Source of the DNA: Anaspis maculata | Lineage: Eukaryota; Arthropoda; Insecta; Coleoptera; Scraptiidae | Direction: 5' to 3' | Assembly: GCA_949128115.1 (NCBI GenBank) | Contig: OX421961.1 | Span: forward strand, 82,877,277-82,941,276 | Length of the DNA stretch: 64,000 nt | Notes under the pieces: generated by a model | Told to the model about the DNA's origin: nothing | Seen by the model: the letters and a program-made list of their open reading frames with translations, nothing else | Databases searched by the model: none | Position numbers and translations under genes: made by a program | In this document: positions 45,868-57,690 of the stretch, one piece after another | Layout: each line of letters opens with the position of its first letter | Numbering within the stretch: position 1 is the first letter of the stretch

Positions 45868-48800
45868 ATGAGCTGCTCAAGTGGCATTGATGAACTACAG
45901 ACACAAAAAGAGAAATTGATGCCAGGAATAATCATATCCTTTTTTTTTAAAGCAAATACTTTTCAAACAGTATTAAGTGCTCTGTGGTACCTCTCCTATT
46001 ACCTTTCCCTGTGCACTAGGTACAAATGTATTCCTTAATTCAAGCTTCACAGCTCATTCAGTTCCAGTGATCAGATAAAAGAGAAAGTGGAAAATATCAA
46101 ACTTGCCATTACTTTTCTACCTTCATGTGAAATTACAGAAATTGATAAAGAACTGCTCGTCCACATAATGCCTGTGTTGACTGAAGCCATTCAAAATGTA
46201 TCATTATTATTATAATGCTTGCTTGACTGTTTCATTCATTTTTATTTTCTAGATATTCACTGAGAATAGCAGTATCCTGAGTGCAAGTACAGGGCATTTT
46301 GATGTTTTGCGCTCCAATTTACAAGTATGAGCTTCTTCAGCGGTAAACTGCAATGATAATTCACTTACTAAAAATATTTCAGATGTCTCTAGAGTTGATT
46401 GAAGTATCCAACCAGATACTACGCTACATAACTGATCAACAAGAAGCAGTTGACTATTCAAACGTGCAAAGTGTGCCTTTGAATCTTGCACATATTGTGG
46501 TCACAATTTTTGAACACTGCAAAACTAGGTTTAATAATAATATTAAAAATTTTAGTTTCCATTCAAACTGCCTAACATTTGAAATGTGGGCATCGAAAAT
46601 TTTGCCCTTTTTCAAAATGGTGTAACTTTGGATTGTCTCAACCGATTCCGATTTTGTCTTCACAGTTGCTTAGATACATCTTTCAGCAATCAATCTACTC
46701 TGTTGGCGAGAATTTCCAATTTATTTCAATTACATTCATTACAGGGTGGAATGTAAAGCATTGCAATCGTCTCGAAATGGTTGTTGAATTCTCCAAATCA
46801 GAAGTTCAACCATGATAATATTGTTACGGATTTCGCGTACGGGTTTGAATATAATTGAGACGATCGATTTAAAACACACGCTGTTTATTTCTGCGTACTA
46901 CAATAAATACACGCCAACAATTATCTACTTGGAAAGATATCGCAGGTACTTCGCTTCTATCCGCTCGTTACCACTTCACATTCCAATTCAATACTGACTG
47001 TCGCATTGAGGACGGTGCCTTTATATGCCTCCGATTAGCGTTCCCGAACTTTCTATCATCTTCTAGCAATTTCCATAGTGGCCCGGCATATGCGGTTTCT
47101 AGACGACTCCTGAATAATCACACACACCTTTCGCGTGCTTTCCGTGTGTTCTGGAATCTGCACCTCCGGCAAAATGGACAGATGTGTCTCGATCGAGCGT
47201 TGAAGGTTCCCAATGCCAAGCCATCGCGTATACTTCTGGAATGCACCAGATCGCTCCGCACTTTTACACTGCGATCTAATGGATGGCACAATCCAGAAAG
47301 ATCGCGTGTTGACCAGTATGCACGAAATAGCCGCTCGTAAGAATATGATTTTTTTTTGTAAAAGTTGCATTTTAGACATCTATAAAAAATAAGAAATTAA
47401 GGTTATATTTTTGAAACATATTCAAACTAAAATTTTAGAATGTGTTTCTGAACCAACAAAACATCTACATATTCAATTTGAGCTAAAATCAAAGATAAAG
47501 TGTTTTGGGAGTAAGTCAAAAATTCCGATATTTGATACGATGCAATAAGTGCGCCTTCTGATGGCGGATTTCGACCAGAATCACATTAGTTCATCAGACG
47601 CCTATACCATGGCTGCATACCAAATTTCAGCTCAATTGGATGTACCGTTTGGGAGTTATCACGGACGATTCACAGAGTTAGGCACACAGACAGACAGACA
47701 GACAGACCGACTTTGATCTGGAAATGGTCTAAATAAATCGAATAGATGAACCTTAAAAAAGAGTTACCTATCCTTCGAAATCCGGAAACAATTTTTTTTG
47801 CGCGTTCACAATATTTTCCTTTTTATTCGAGAACGCGAACTGGGAAAGTAAAAAAGAGATTTCTCAGGGCGCAGCAGTTTCCAACAGTTTAAGCAACAAG
47901 CATGCAAAATTACAGGTTCTTATCATCAAAAATGCCATTTTATTCCCAACCGAAATGACTGAAATGCAACTTTTACAAAAAAAAATATCATGTCATCATT
48001 GTTGGTCTTCTGATCTAGAATATTCAGAAACCATTTCGAGATAGGACATCAGGCTTCATGATTATATCGTTAGAATTTGAAAAATTCTCCACAACAATGG
48101 GGATCTCTTGAACTAAGCACAATTTTGCAATACTTTACATTCTACCCTGTAACGAATGTAATTGAAATAAGTCAAAAAATCTCCGCAACCAAGTGGATTG
48201 CTGAAAGATGTATCTAGACAACCGTGGAAACAAAATAAGAATCGGTTGAGACAATCCAAAGTTATACAGTTTTGAAAAAAAGCAAAATTTTCGATACCGA
48301 CATTTCAAATATTGAGCAGTTTAGTTTCATTATTGATTCAAGTTTCAGGTTACGGTACATTTAACAGCCACATTTTATACACTTTTTACAACCACGCAAC
48401 CAACTCTCTTGCCTTCTACTCACGATTATTAGCCGCCACCGAGGGGAAAATCACGATCACACTTATAGTTTCTTAGCAGTTGAATTGTTTAGGCCGTACT
48501 TCTTTTCTTTGCGGTTCCCTTCTTAGGCCCATGCTCAACATTGTTTTGTTAGCGTACCTACTCTTCCACTGAAGTTGAAAATGAAAAGTTTTACTAAATT
48601 AAAATGTAGGCAACCAACAATACAGCAATGATCTAGAAACTTTAACTGGTGTTCTTTCAACGCGTTGTTCCTTCTTTATTTATTTTTTGGCAACATTTTC
48701 TGGATAATCCGCAAATTTTATTTTAGAATATTATACACATCGTTCTGAGTGGTTTGATAATTTTCTTGTTTGGATATGCGTGTGGCCGTTATTCGTACCG

Positions 48801-51800
48801 TAACCAAGTTTCAATAATATGGTTCCAGCCAGACTTTCGAGTTTTGTTGCAATTGTTCAAGTTGCAAATTTACTCATTACTTAGGGTTCAATTTCAAGTC
48901 CGACTTTCACCCAGAATTGCATTGGATTACTGTGACAGCGACGCAAAACAACTGTTTAAGCCAAGTAGATCACTGTATTTGGCAGTTACCGTTGCAATTT
49001 GCGCCACCTGACCTGAAATTGAGCCAATAGCTGATTTACTCACAAAGGCCGTTCAGATTTAGAAAATTTAGAATGCCATTTTTTTTTTAATTGAAAAATT
49101 TTGCAGCCAAAAATTGTACCATGCAAACTTTGAAGCCCTCATCATAGAGTTGTTTCGAAACACTCAGGAAACGCATTTAAAATTTTTAAAGTTGATTGAT
49201 TTTTATTTGGCCTACGATTTCCTATGTGAAGAAGAAGTGTTCAGAATTATCAAAGATTGTAAGCTGGTGTTATTGTGGTTTTTTACAAAATTATATATAC
49301 TAAAGGTATCTTTTTCAGTGGCAGAGTTAATAGTGAGAATGAGTCAAACCCTTGTTGGAATGAATACCAAATCCATGGTTGAAAATTGGAAGGGATTTAT
49401 TGCAGTCACAAAAAGGCACTCAGATGTGCTCATGCAAAATTCATTCAACTTATCTCCTCCAATTAAAGTTCTAACAGAAGGAATCCACAATATTCTGCAA
49501 ACTATGCACAATATGGTACATGGTGGCTTCTGCCTATTTTCAGCAAATAATTTTTTTAAATTTGAATTACAGGGATCTAGCGAAATATCTAAAGCCAAAC
49601 AGATGTTGAAGGTGGCAGGTTTTCTAATTAAAATCTTGTTGAAGTTGTTTGAGACATATTGGATGGTTTTGGAGAATTTTTATGATGAAGTAATAATTTT
49701 TTGCTTGGTAATGTGCAGGTAATGGTGTTTCCTTTCATACCTTATGCAGTTCAGTAAAAAAAAAAAACTGGTATTACTTACAGCTTTCCAGCCAAAAGTT
49801 TCACTTTCCAGTCAAATGAAGTTCCAGAAGAATTTGTTTTATTATTCAACGAATCGTTAGTAGGTCCTTTAGAAGCTTTTTTAGAACAAATTTTTGATGA
49901 AGATACTTTTCTGAAGGTATTACCATTTTCCGCTGTATTCATTGCGAAAGTAACTGGCGAATATTTCAGACAATCACTACTCTAAATGAAGAATATTGCA
50001 TGTCTTTTGGTTTTGGATTCTTACAGTTTTCAAACAAAGTTTTGCAAGTGCTTCCCAACTTGTTGCATTCTGGAAGGCTGAGGAATTATAATGTTGTCAA
50101 GTTTTTGGACATGATCTTCATTTCAACTACGAAGGGTGAGCTTAAGGTACCAACAGCTTGTATCTGACAAAAACTTCCATTTCATGTTTTTTAGTGTATG
50201 GTGATTTTATAACGGCCGACTCGGATTTTTATGATGAGCTCGTTAGACGTATTTCAGTGATAGGGTTGATTTTTCCTGAAAATTACAGCGGAATTGAGGA
50301 AATATTGCTGAAGTCAGTAGTGCACGACAAAGTTTTCACTGCTCTTGTGGCATCTGATGTTTGGATATTGATGCTGAGGTTTGTATTGGAAATATCTTGA
50401 TGATTTTTTTTTGCGTAAAGGGTTAAAAAAGTACTCAAGTATTCACCAAATTTCAAATTATACTGGATGGCCCTGGTTTTAATAGAGAAACTTTCACAAT
50501 CGATAGAGCGTGGAAAATAATAGGATTTCCCTCAGAAAATAATAGGCTACCTAGTACTTACCTACCTACTAGTCCCAGCGGTACACGTAAAAATGGCTCT
50601 AATTGTGACAAAAGTGTGAAATTTGGTGTGTGGACTCCTTAAAGCATTTAAAAGGTTCTTAGAAGGGGAGCCAAGAAAAATTTTGATTTTGATTTTTTAA
50701 TTTTTTGTGACGTCATTTTTTTTATTTTTTTTTCATTTTTGCAACTATTCAGGATTTTTCATATTTGCTTTTGTATTATGGTGAGTAACTGCTTAATCCA
50801 AGAAACGGAAGAGAAAATTTGCGAAAAAAATCAACTTAACTGAAATGATGGCGTTTTTTGTAAAAATCAATTTTTTCCATTTTTTTCAAAAAATACTGTG
50901 AATATGTGAAAAATCAAAAAAGGCAATTATCCCTCAAAACAAGCCCTATCAGAAGTTATGGAAGTGTTTCTCAAAATTCCAAGCCGTTTTCGAGATATTT
51001 GGAAATATGTTATTTCTTGCGACTGTTTCTTCGTATTAGCTCCTATTTCATCAAACATGCAGGGGGATTTTTGAGAGCATGCAAATCATGACTATCCCTG
51101 GTATATTTGCGTATCAGGTATTGTGCTACATCAAGAAGCATGGTAAGGACTTCAATCTTTTGAGCAGACATCACACCTATGAGACGCGAAGTGTTTCGAC
51201 ATTGGAGGTCCCTGGGCATAGGTTGACGCATTATGAAAGGAGCCCTTTGTACGTTGGTATCAAGTTGTACAACAAACTGCCGGAGTCAGTCAGACGTCTC
51301 AATTTGCGTGAATTCAAAGCAATATTAGGGACACGGCTTCTGGGTGCAGCCTATTACAGTCACGCAGAAATGTTGGCAGATCCTGATTTCTGTCGTTAGA
51401 TTTGGTTTTATCATAGTTATTTATTATTGTTAAGTTTGCACTGTGTTTGTCTGCTGTTTGGTTTTGAATTTTTACATTTTGCTTGGATGCCATCTACTTA
51501 CCCACATCTGCAATTATATGTTTATATGACTTGTCCCTATACATTTGTGGTGATGTCCAAAACGGGATCAATAAATATTATTTATTTATTTATTTATTTA
51601 TATAACAGGGTTCTTTTTTCTTGAAAATATACTTCAGAATGATCAGACCGAAGATTTCTTAGAAGTTCTTAGAAGTCATTGTAAATTGTGATTTTTCCAG
51701 TGGCGTAGATCATAAAAATTCAAATCGTTTCTACCCTCTCACCATACTTTCTACACCACTCGATTATTTGAAAAATACATGACATTTTGGCATTATGAGG

Positions 51801-54800
51801 ATCATCCAAGATCACTTAGCATGACACTTCATTTAAAAAGCACACAATTTTTCCGCTGATCAGATCGACTGCGAAACAATGCATCTTGTATCATCTCCTC
51901 GATCATCTCCATCATGACTGTTTTAGATAAATTATAGTTGATTGTCCCCCCCCAGAGTTTTTGAATAGGATGTCATAACAGGTAGCTTTTGATGATCATC
52001 TTGTCAAATAAAATACAAATATTTACAAACAAATAGGTAGGTATGTTCCTATGTTCCAAACCGCAATAATTACAAAATAGATGCGATGACATGTATGCCT
52101 TCGACGCCAGTGATAGCCACTCAACCAACTTTACTGTTGATAAAGTGCAGAATTTTCAGTTTGGGGGAAGAATAAACTATTATGTATCTAAAACAGTCAT
52201 GATGGAGATTATCGAGGAGGTGATACAAAATGTAATGTCCGTTTTTATTACTATATTATCTTTGTAAAATTTACCTATTAATAAATGTTACTTATGGTGC
52301 GATTCTCTGAAAAATTACATTCCATAAAGGCTCTGTTACGTTGTTATTACCTAGGCAACAGCCAATGGCTGACACGGATTTTTACATAACAGAGCGTTTA
52401 TGGAATGTTATTTTTTACAGAATAGCACCATTAATATACTTAAAAAAAAGTAATATTTAGCAGTCGATCTGATCAGTGGAAAAATTGTGTGCTCAAGATC
52501 GTCGATCTCATCTTGTTTTCAAAAGAAGTGTCATACAAGGTGAACTTAGATGATCATGATGCCAAAATGTCATATATTTTCTAAATAATCGAGTGGTGTA
52601 GAAAGTACGGTGGGAGGGTAGATAGAAATGGTTCGAATTTCCACGATCTACGCCACTGGAAAAATTACAATTTACAATAAACTACTAAGAAATCTCCGGT
52701 CTGATCATTCCTAAGTATATTTCTGAGAAAAAAGAACCCTGTGATGTGTTTGATGTAATAGGAGCTAATACGAAGGAACAATTGCAAGAAATAACATTTT
52801 TCCAAATATCTTGAGAACGGCTTGGAATTTGGAGGCACACTTCAAAAACTTCTGATAGGGCTTTTTTTGAGGAATAGTTGCATTTTCCTATTTTTCACAT
52901 ATTCACATTTCACACAAAATTGAAAAGTTTGATTTTTACAAAAAACGTCATCATTTCAGTTCAATTGATTTTTTTCACAAATTTTCTCTCCCGTTTCTTG
53001 GAATAAGCAATTACTCACCATAGTACAAAGACAAAAGTCAAGAATCTCAGATAGTTTCAGAAAGAAAAAAAAAAGAAAAAAAAATGACGTCACAAAAAAT
53101 TGAAAAATTAAAATCAAAATTTTTCTTGGCTCCCCTTCTGAAAACCTTTTAAATGCTTTTAGGAGTCCACACACCAAATTTCACACTTTTGTCACAATTA
53201 GAGCCATTTTTATGAAATTTTACTTATACCGCTAGGACTATAATTCAGTGATGTAAAATACCCGGGTTTTTATATATTGTTTCGCAGCCGATCTGATCAG
53301 CGGAAAAATTGTGTGCTTTTTGAATGAGGTGTCATGCTAAGTGATCTTGGATGATCATCATAATGCCAAAATGTCATGTATTTTTCAAATAATCGAGTGG
53401 TGTAGAAAGTATGGTGAGAGGGTAGAAACGATTTGAATTTTTATGATCTACGCCACTGGAAAAATTACAATTTACAATGAACTTCTGAGAAATCTTCGGT
53501 CTGATCATTCTGAAGTATATTTTCAAGAAAAAAGAACCCTGTTATATGTTTTATGAAATAGGAGCTAATACGAAGAAACAGTCGCAAGAAATAACATATT
53601 TCCAAATATCTCGAAAACGGCTTGGAATTTTGAAAAACACTTCCATAACTTCTGATAGGGCTTGTTTTGAGGGATAATTGCCTTTTTTGATTTTTCACAT
53701 ATTCACAGTATTTTTTGAAAAAAATGGAAAAAATTGATTTTTACAAAAAACGCCATCATTTCAGTTCAGTTAATTTTTTTCGCAAATTTTCTCTTCCGTT
53801 TCTTGGATTAAGCAGTTACTCACCATAATACAAAAGCAAATATGAAAAATCTTGAATAGTTGCAAAAATGAAAAAAAAAATCAAAAAAATGACGTCACAA
53901 AAAATTGAAAAATCAAAATTAAAATTTTTCTTGGCTCCCCTTCTAAAAACCTTTTAAATGCTTTAAGGAGTCCACACACCAAATTTCACACTTTTGTCAC
54001 AATTAGAGCCATTTTTATGAAATTTTACTTATACCGCTAGGACTATACCCACTCGCTTGCAAATTAGTTTCAGTAAGAAAAAACAATGAATGCAATCTTT
54101 CAACTAAAATATGATTAGGTACTGTTTAAAAAAATCTCATCAAATATCCGGGGTATACCCTTTTCGAAAAAGAGAATTTACTGTGAACCAGCTTCATCCG
54201 TTTTATCCACTTACACAGACTGAACGAACGGCTTGGCCAACGCGTCACCCAGAAAATTGGTTTACTTTGCAAAATCTACCTACTTGGCAGAAAATTATGA
54301 ATAAAAATGCTCTGAAACTTCAAAAGAGGAATAGCGAAATATGCTTTACAATAATTGTAACTCAAGATGAATTACCAGCTTATGCAGAAAGTGAGAAAAC
54401 GAAAGTAGAATAAAAATTGTATGGAAAACGGATGATTATTTCATTAATTTGGAAGTTTGAAAAATATGAGCAAAGCAAGTGTCCAAAATAGGACCTTTTC
54501 AATGTAGAACTTAGCGGGGAATGGTTTCATCTTCATTTACCATGCACCTCTTTAAATTAGGTGCGTCAGACAAAATTCGTACCTAAAAAACTATACCTAT
54601 AAGCCCTAAATTAGCAGTTTTGTTTTAAAAAGATTCCTCAATGTTTTGGCTCAATTTGCTTCGCTGGTTGTATATAGAATTTTGCAAAAACAACAAAGTT
54701 TGTCGCTTGCTGTAAAGGATGATACATTTTATAGCTGATCAAGATGTTTTTCATACAATAGGTTGTTGAATGCATACCTCCTATAAACCATCAATAACGA

Positions 54801-56365
54801 TCAATAACGCAAATTGATGGCTCGATGATAACAGTCCATCGGCGTAGACATTGGGGGAGCTCGCCCTTTTATTTCCCATAATTTCTACAGAAACTGGAAC
54901 TGGACCTAGCTCAGTTTCAGTTCAACATTTTAGATCTTCGGTTTATTAACCAAAGGTTCAACTCTAAACTTGGTTTTGTTTACTATTGCTTCAACAATTA
55001 TTGTCACAGTGATAAAGTCGAGGATAAAATAATAAAATAAGTGAAATATCCCTATCTTACTGGACTACCTACAATTTCAATTTTGATTGAACTGAATAAA
55101 AAATGGTTCAAAAATAAAAGAGAACTTCATTCTAACAAACTATATTGTAGGAACTGCCCCCCAAGCACATCATTGGAAACCATTACAGTGCTCTTGCAAA
55201 AGCTGGAAGATTTCAATCTAGGAATCCTTTTCCAACCACCTGCCGTAATCCAACTGAAAATTTTAATAAATCGAATTTTCCACATTTACCCGAAAAAATC
55301 TGAACTGGTCTCGAGGTACAGCCTCGATACAAATTTGGCAACGTGGAAAATTTTGGACCCTCAGTTTATTCCTGTAGCACATCGGGATTGCATCGAAAGA
55401 ACCATTGATGATTTGTTCAACAAAGCTAAGCCAGGAACGACTAGCTTGAATGATTACATATTCATTGTAAGGATTTAATGTCGCATTATTTATTATTTTT
55501 GCAATTTGTATGATGCATCTGACTTTCAGGCTGAGACTTTTGAAATCGTTTCGTCGATTAACTTTGTTGGTCTTCACATGAAGACGACTCGTCTAGCACA
55601 AGTTGTATTGAATTTGTGGCACATCGACACTTCTGTTTGTGCAACCAGTCATTTTGCCAAATACTTCATATGTAAATTGTGCAAAATTACGAGGGCGCTG
55701 CTACATCATTTTACCGGCGAAGATCTGATTTTGGTAAGCTTCAATACTGTTATACATCAAGCGGTTTTTACTTTTCTCAAAAGATTTTAGGCAAAATCAA
55801 GGCGTTAACCAACGAACTGACTCTGAAAATCCACATCTGCGAAGTTGTTCGTTCGATTTCCAAAAGAAATGTGGAAAATATATCTGGGCAAAATTTAATA
55901 GTGGCTTTGTTGGTCGAAATTTTTCATGCTTTGCTGACTGATCGCAATCCGGTAGTAGTTCAATTGAGTCTAGGGGTATTGCAAGGATTCATGGATAATG
56001 GTAGGGTTTGCTCGGAAGTGTACAAAAAAGTAGTGAAAAGTTCCGGTAAAATTCAGGCGTTGGCAGTCCGGTATGTAACGCGTAAAGTGGAAATGGAAAA
56101 GTCTCGATACTTCGAAGTCTTGTGCAACGCCTCATTCAAACATACGTGCCTTCAGTGGTCCAGCTTAAGTCATATCACGGAGGCTTCAGTTGCAGAGCAA
56201 CCGCAGAGCAAAAGGATCAAGATTAGCAACGAATCTCATGACATCATCTGGCGTTTAAAATCTGATACCAGTAGACTTCAGGAAGTGGCTACGAGATCGA
56301 CGCTCAGGCCAGAACAAGTTTTGGATTTGAAGCTTCTCATCGACAATTTACAGGCATTGTGTTAG
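45868..56365 (+). CDS. FIRRM: FIRRM (C1orf112) homologue, FIGNL1-interacting recombination regulator
   Basis: Thirteen predicted exons: 45868..45969, 46045..46197, 46253..46324, 46383..46528, 49107..49258, 49319..49515, 49573..49718, 49784..49916, 50027..50135, 50195..50378, 55151..55466, 55530..55733 and 55802..56365. All phases agree and the protein is 825 aa, close to the roughly 850 aa of the human protein. Matching patches include VQSVPLNLAHIV followed by FEHCKTS, the ALVASDVWILMLR patch at the end of exon 10, and an ATWKILDPQFIP patch. The protein is an all-helical, repeat-like fold. In other animals it partners FIGNL1 to remove RAD51 from DNA and limit recombination. Exon 1 and the acceptor of exon 13 (55802) are the least certain. 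Intron 4 (about 2.6 kb) holds a solo LTR and intron 10 (4.8 kb) a nested foldback. Identity rests on sequence I recall, not on a database search. Confidence 0.85.
46822..47341 (-). mobile_element. Solo LTR, 520 bp, with 5-bp target duplication
   Basis: The segment starts TGTTACGGATTTCGCG and ends CGCTCGTAAG, with AATAT on both sides (46817-46821 and 47342-47346). Read on -, it has a TATAAAGGCACC promoter-like box near 47020, a following CTCAATGCGACAGTCAG initiation region, an AATAAA near 46905 and the CCGTAACA end. This is LTR order, so it is a Gypsy/BEL-like solo LTR in FIRRM intron 4. The repeat it interrupts is known uninterrupted near 27990. The outer dinucleotide at the 47341 end is not a clean CA, so that border could shift slightly. 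Confidence 0.7.
47342..49106. repeat. FIRRM intron 4 repeats
   Basis: 47342-48070 is a dispersed repeat related to 27270-28020, with an ACAG tract at about 47690-47708. 48040-48300 is the family also found at 30580 and 46620. 48400-49100 is AT-rich and mostly unique. No exon is recognised here. Confidence 0.4.
51059..51600 (+). mobile_element. LINE tail: RT C-terminus with TTTA repeat end
   Basis: An open frame to 51399 encodes the last ~105 residues of a non-LTR reverse transcriptase ORF, with the HHTYETR motif and the LYVGIKLYNKLP patch also seen in the element at the right edge of the window. A 3' UTR of about 180 bp follows, ending in a TTTA tetranucleotide run (about 51577-51600). It is 5'-truncated. 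The neighbouring copies at 52735-52760 and 53530-53570 show the arm without this insertion. Confidence 0.8.
52295..52430. mobile_element. 136-bp MITE with TTA duplication
   Basis: The inverted ends TGGTGCGATTCTCTG and its partner AATAGCACCA are flanked by TTA (52292-52294, 52431-52433). The arms pair through CATTCCATAAAGGCTCTGTTA. The TTA target again fits PIF/Harbinger, but its ends differ from the AGGTGCGTTC family, so it is a separate family. Confidence 0.7.
53280..54046 (-). repeat. Extra copy of the giant foldback right arm
   Basis: It repeats the content of 52470-53235 in the same orientation, and matches the left arm (50575-51058) more closely than 52470-53235 does, for example in the GGAGTCCACACACC and CTTCTGATAGGGCTTG regions. 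It probably records a second insertion or unequal duplication. Confidence 0.55.
54111..54413 (+). CDS. Unassigned 100-residue open frame in FIRRM intron 10
   Basis: An ATG-initiated frame with ordinary, non-repetitive composition (words HPFYPLTQTERTAW and HPENWFTLQNLP). It does not match the FIRRM protein and does not fit the splice phase: exon 10 (phase 2) joins cleanly to 55151. I see no splice signals that require it and no second copy. It may be a gene fragment carried by an element, or chance. Confidence 0.2.
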   Translation: MIRYCLKKSHQISGVYPFRKREFTVNQLHPFYPLTQTERTAWPTRHPENWFTLQNLPTWQKIMNKNALKLQKRNSEICFTIIVTQDELPAYAESEKTKVE

Positions 56366-57690
56366 TAATTTAATAAGATACTTTAATTTTTATTTATTTC
56401 CATGTTAACTGAGCGTACGCTCGTTGAAGTGTTTTTTTTTTACTCTGCAATTTGCCCTTAAGTAGGCTTGCTAAGTTCTTTTGCTTATGTCGGACAAGAC
56501 ATCCTGTATTTTAACAAATTTGTCATATTTTCTTTGTTGCGACTTCTTGGATGTTACGTTTGTTAAACGTCGCATGAAAACATACAAAGAAAGGAAATAA
56601 ATACATTCGGAGGACAATGAGTGGGAAATTCTTGCATGCAGACCGATTAGATTCAAATCACAGTAATTGCCTTGTGTCTGGGCGATTAGGATTAAATCGC
56701 GTGGTCGAAAAATGCCGTCGTTACGTCATCACGGGAGACTCAAGTGTCCAATTTCGGCAAACGACTTTTAATTTTGAACATTAAACCCTATTATTATGTA
56801 AGAATTAATTGTGTTTCCAAAAGTATCTTCGATTTCTATATAAAACTTACGTACGGTAGGCGCTATGTGATTTTTGTCAGTTGCATTAGGTCAACTTAGG
56901 CAAATACTCCGACTATCCTAAACTGATGTATTTTTTGTGTGCGAGTAAAGTGATAATTTGTCTCAAACTGCACTAACTTTTGAGTTAAAATAAATTTTAT
57001 CCTCGCAATTTTGAAACCAACCCCATTTCCTTCATAAAATACATTTTACCGATAGCAGCGCGAATTGAAAAACTCTGAGATAAAAATTTAATTTAGCGTT
57101 CTAGAACTGAAGGCGTACATGGGTTCCACCAAAATATTTAACCAGCTGATGGCTAACTCGAGATTTCTTTTGATCGATTCTCGCCAAATGATCAATGTAA
57201 ATTCAGGTTTCACGCTGAGTAAATCGCGAAAGGGTGGTATACTCCGTATACTTGCGATTTAACGTATTTTCATAATGAATCTACCAGCATTAACCAGAAA
57301 AAAAAGTTTAAACTCGGTTTAGCCTGAACCGCTCTGAACTTTTTTGGTGGAATCCGTGGTTAGTAGTTTAGTAGGTATAGTTAGTATACCACCGTGTAGT
57401 AAGTGCGCAATTAAGTCTGGTTGACACCACAATACTTTCCAAATCCAGGGACGTTTATTAGCTAATTATGATGTAAGTGTTAAAAGTGGAAAATTATTTA
57501 AATAAAACACTTAAAGTAGTATCAATGGACAATAAAAGTGAGGACAATTAACATTTTATTTTTGTGAATCGTTACGATTATGAACTGAGGCTTCTTTTGA
57601 TGTTTTACATACTACATACCATACAGACATGAGTGCATCGTACTAGTACAATGGTACTAAGTATGTTTCTTACGTCTCAGCGAAAAGTCC
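56366..57690. other. FIRRM 3' UTR and intergenic DNA
   Basis: The FIRRM stop codon is at 56363-56365. The next 50 bp is AT-rich (TAATAAGATAC) but has no perfect AATAAA; the first AATAAA is at about 56597 (GGAAATAAATAC). The remainder is AT-rich and holds nothing I can match elsewhere. Confidence 0.35.

Larger units (their letters stand above)
50569..53235. mobile_element. Giant foldback in FIRRM intron 10
   Basis: The left arm (about 50569-51058 and 51600-51935) mirrors the right arm (about 52185-53235). Shared blocks include GGAGTCCACACACCAAATTT, AAGAACCCTG and CAGTGGCGTAGATC in opposite orientations. The left arm is interrupted by a LINE tail, the right arm by a MITE. The unique centre is about 51936-52184. 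Partial extra right arm: 53280..54046. The structure lies within a spliced intron. Confidence 0.65.

Noticed and set aside
46353..46625. Reading FIRRM exon 4 through to 46625
   Set aside because: The frame stays open by chance past the donor at 46529. Ending at 46528 gives phase 2, which joins exon 5 and restores the HCK..SQKLYH continuity expected from the vertebrate protein.
47056..47379. 107-codon frame on -
   Set aside because: It lies inside the solo LTR and has no protein similarity I can see.
55041..55150. Extending FIRRM exon 11 upstream to 55041
   Set aside because: The frame is open, but a stop precedes it and only the acceptor at 55149-55150 fits phase 2 of exon 10 and the alignment with the vertebrate protein.
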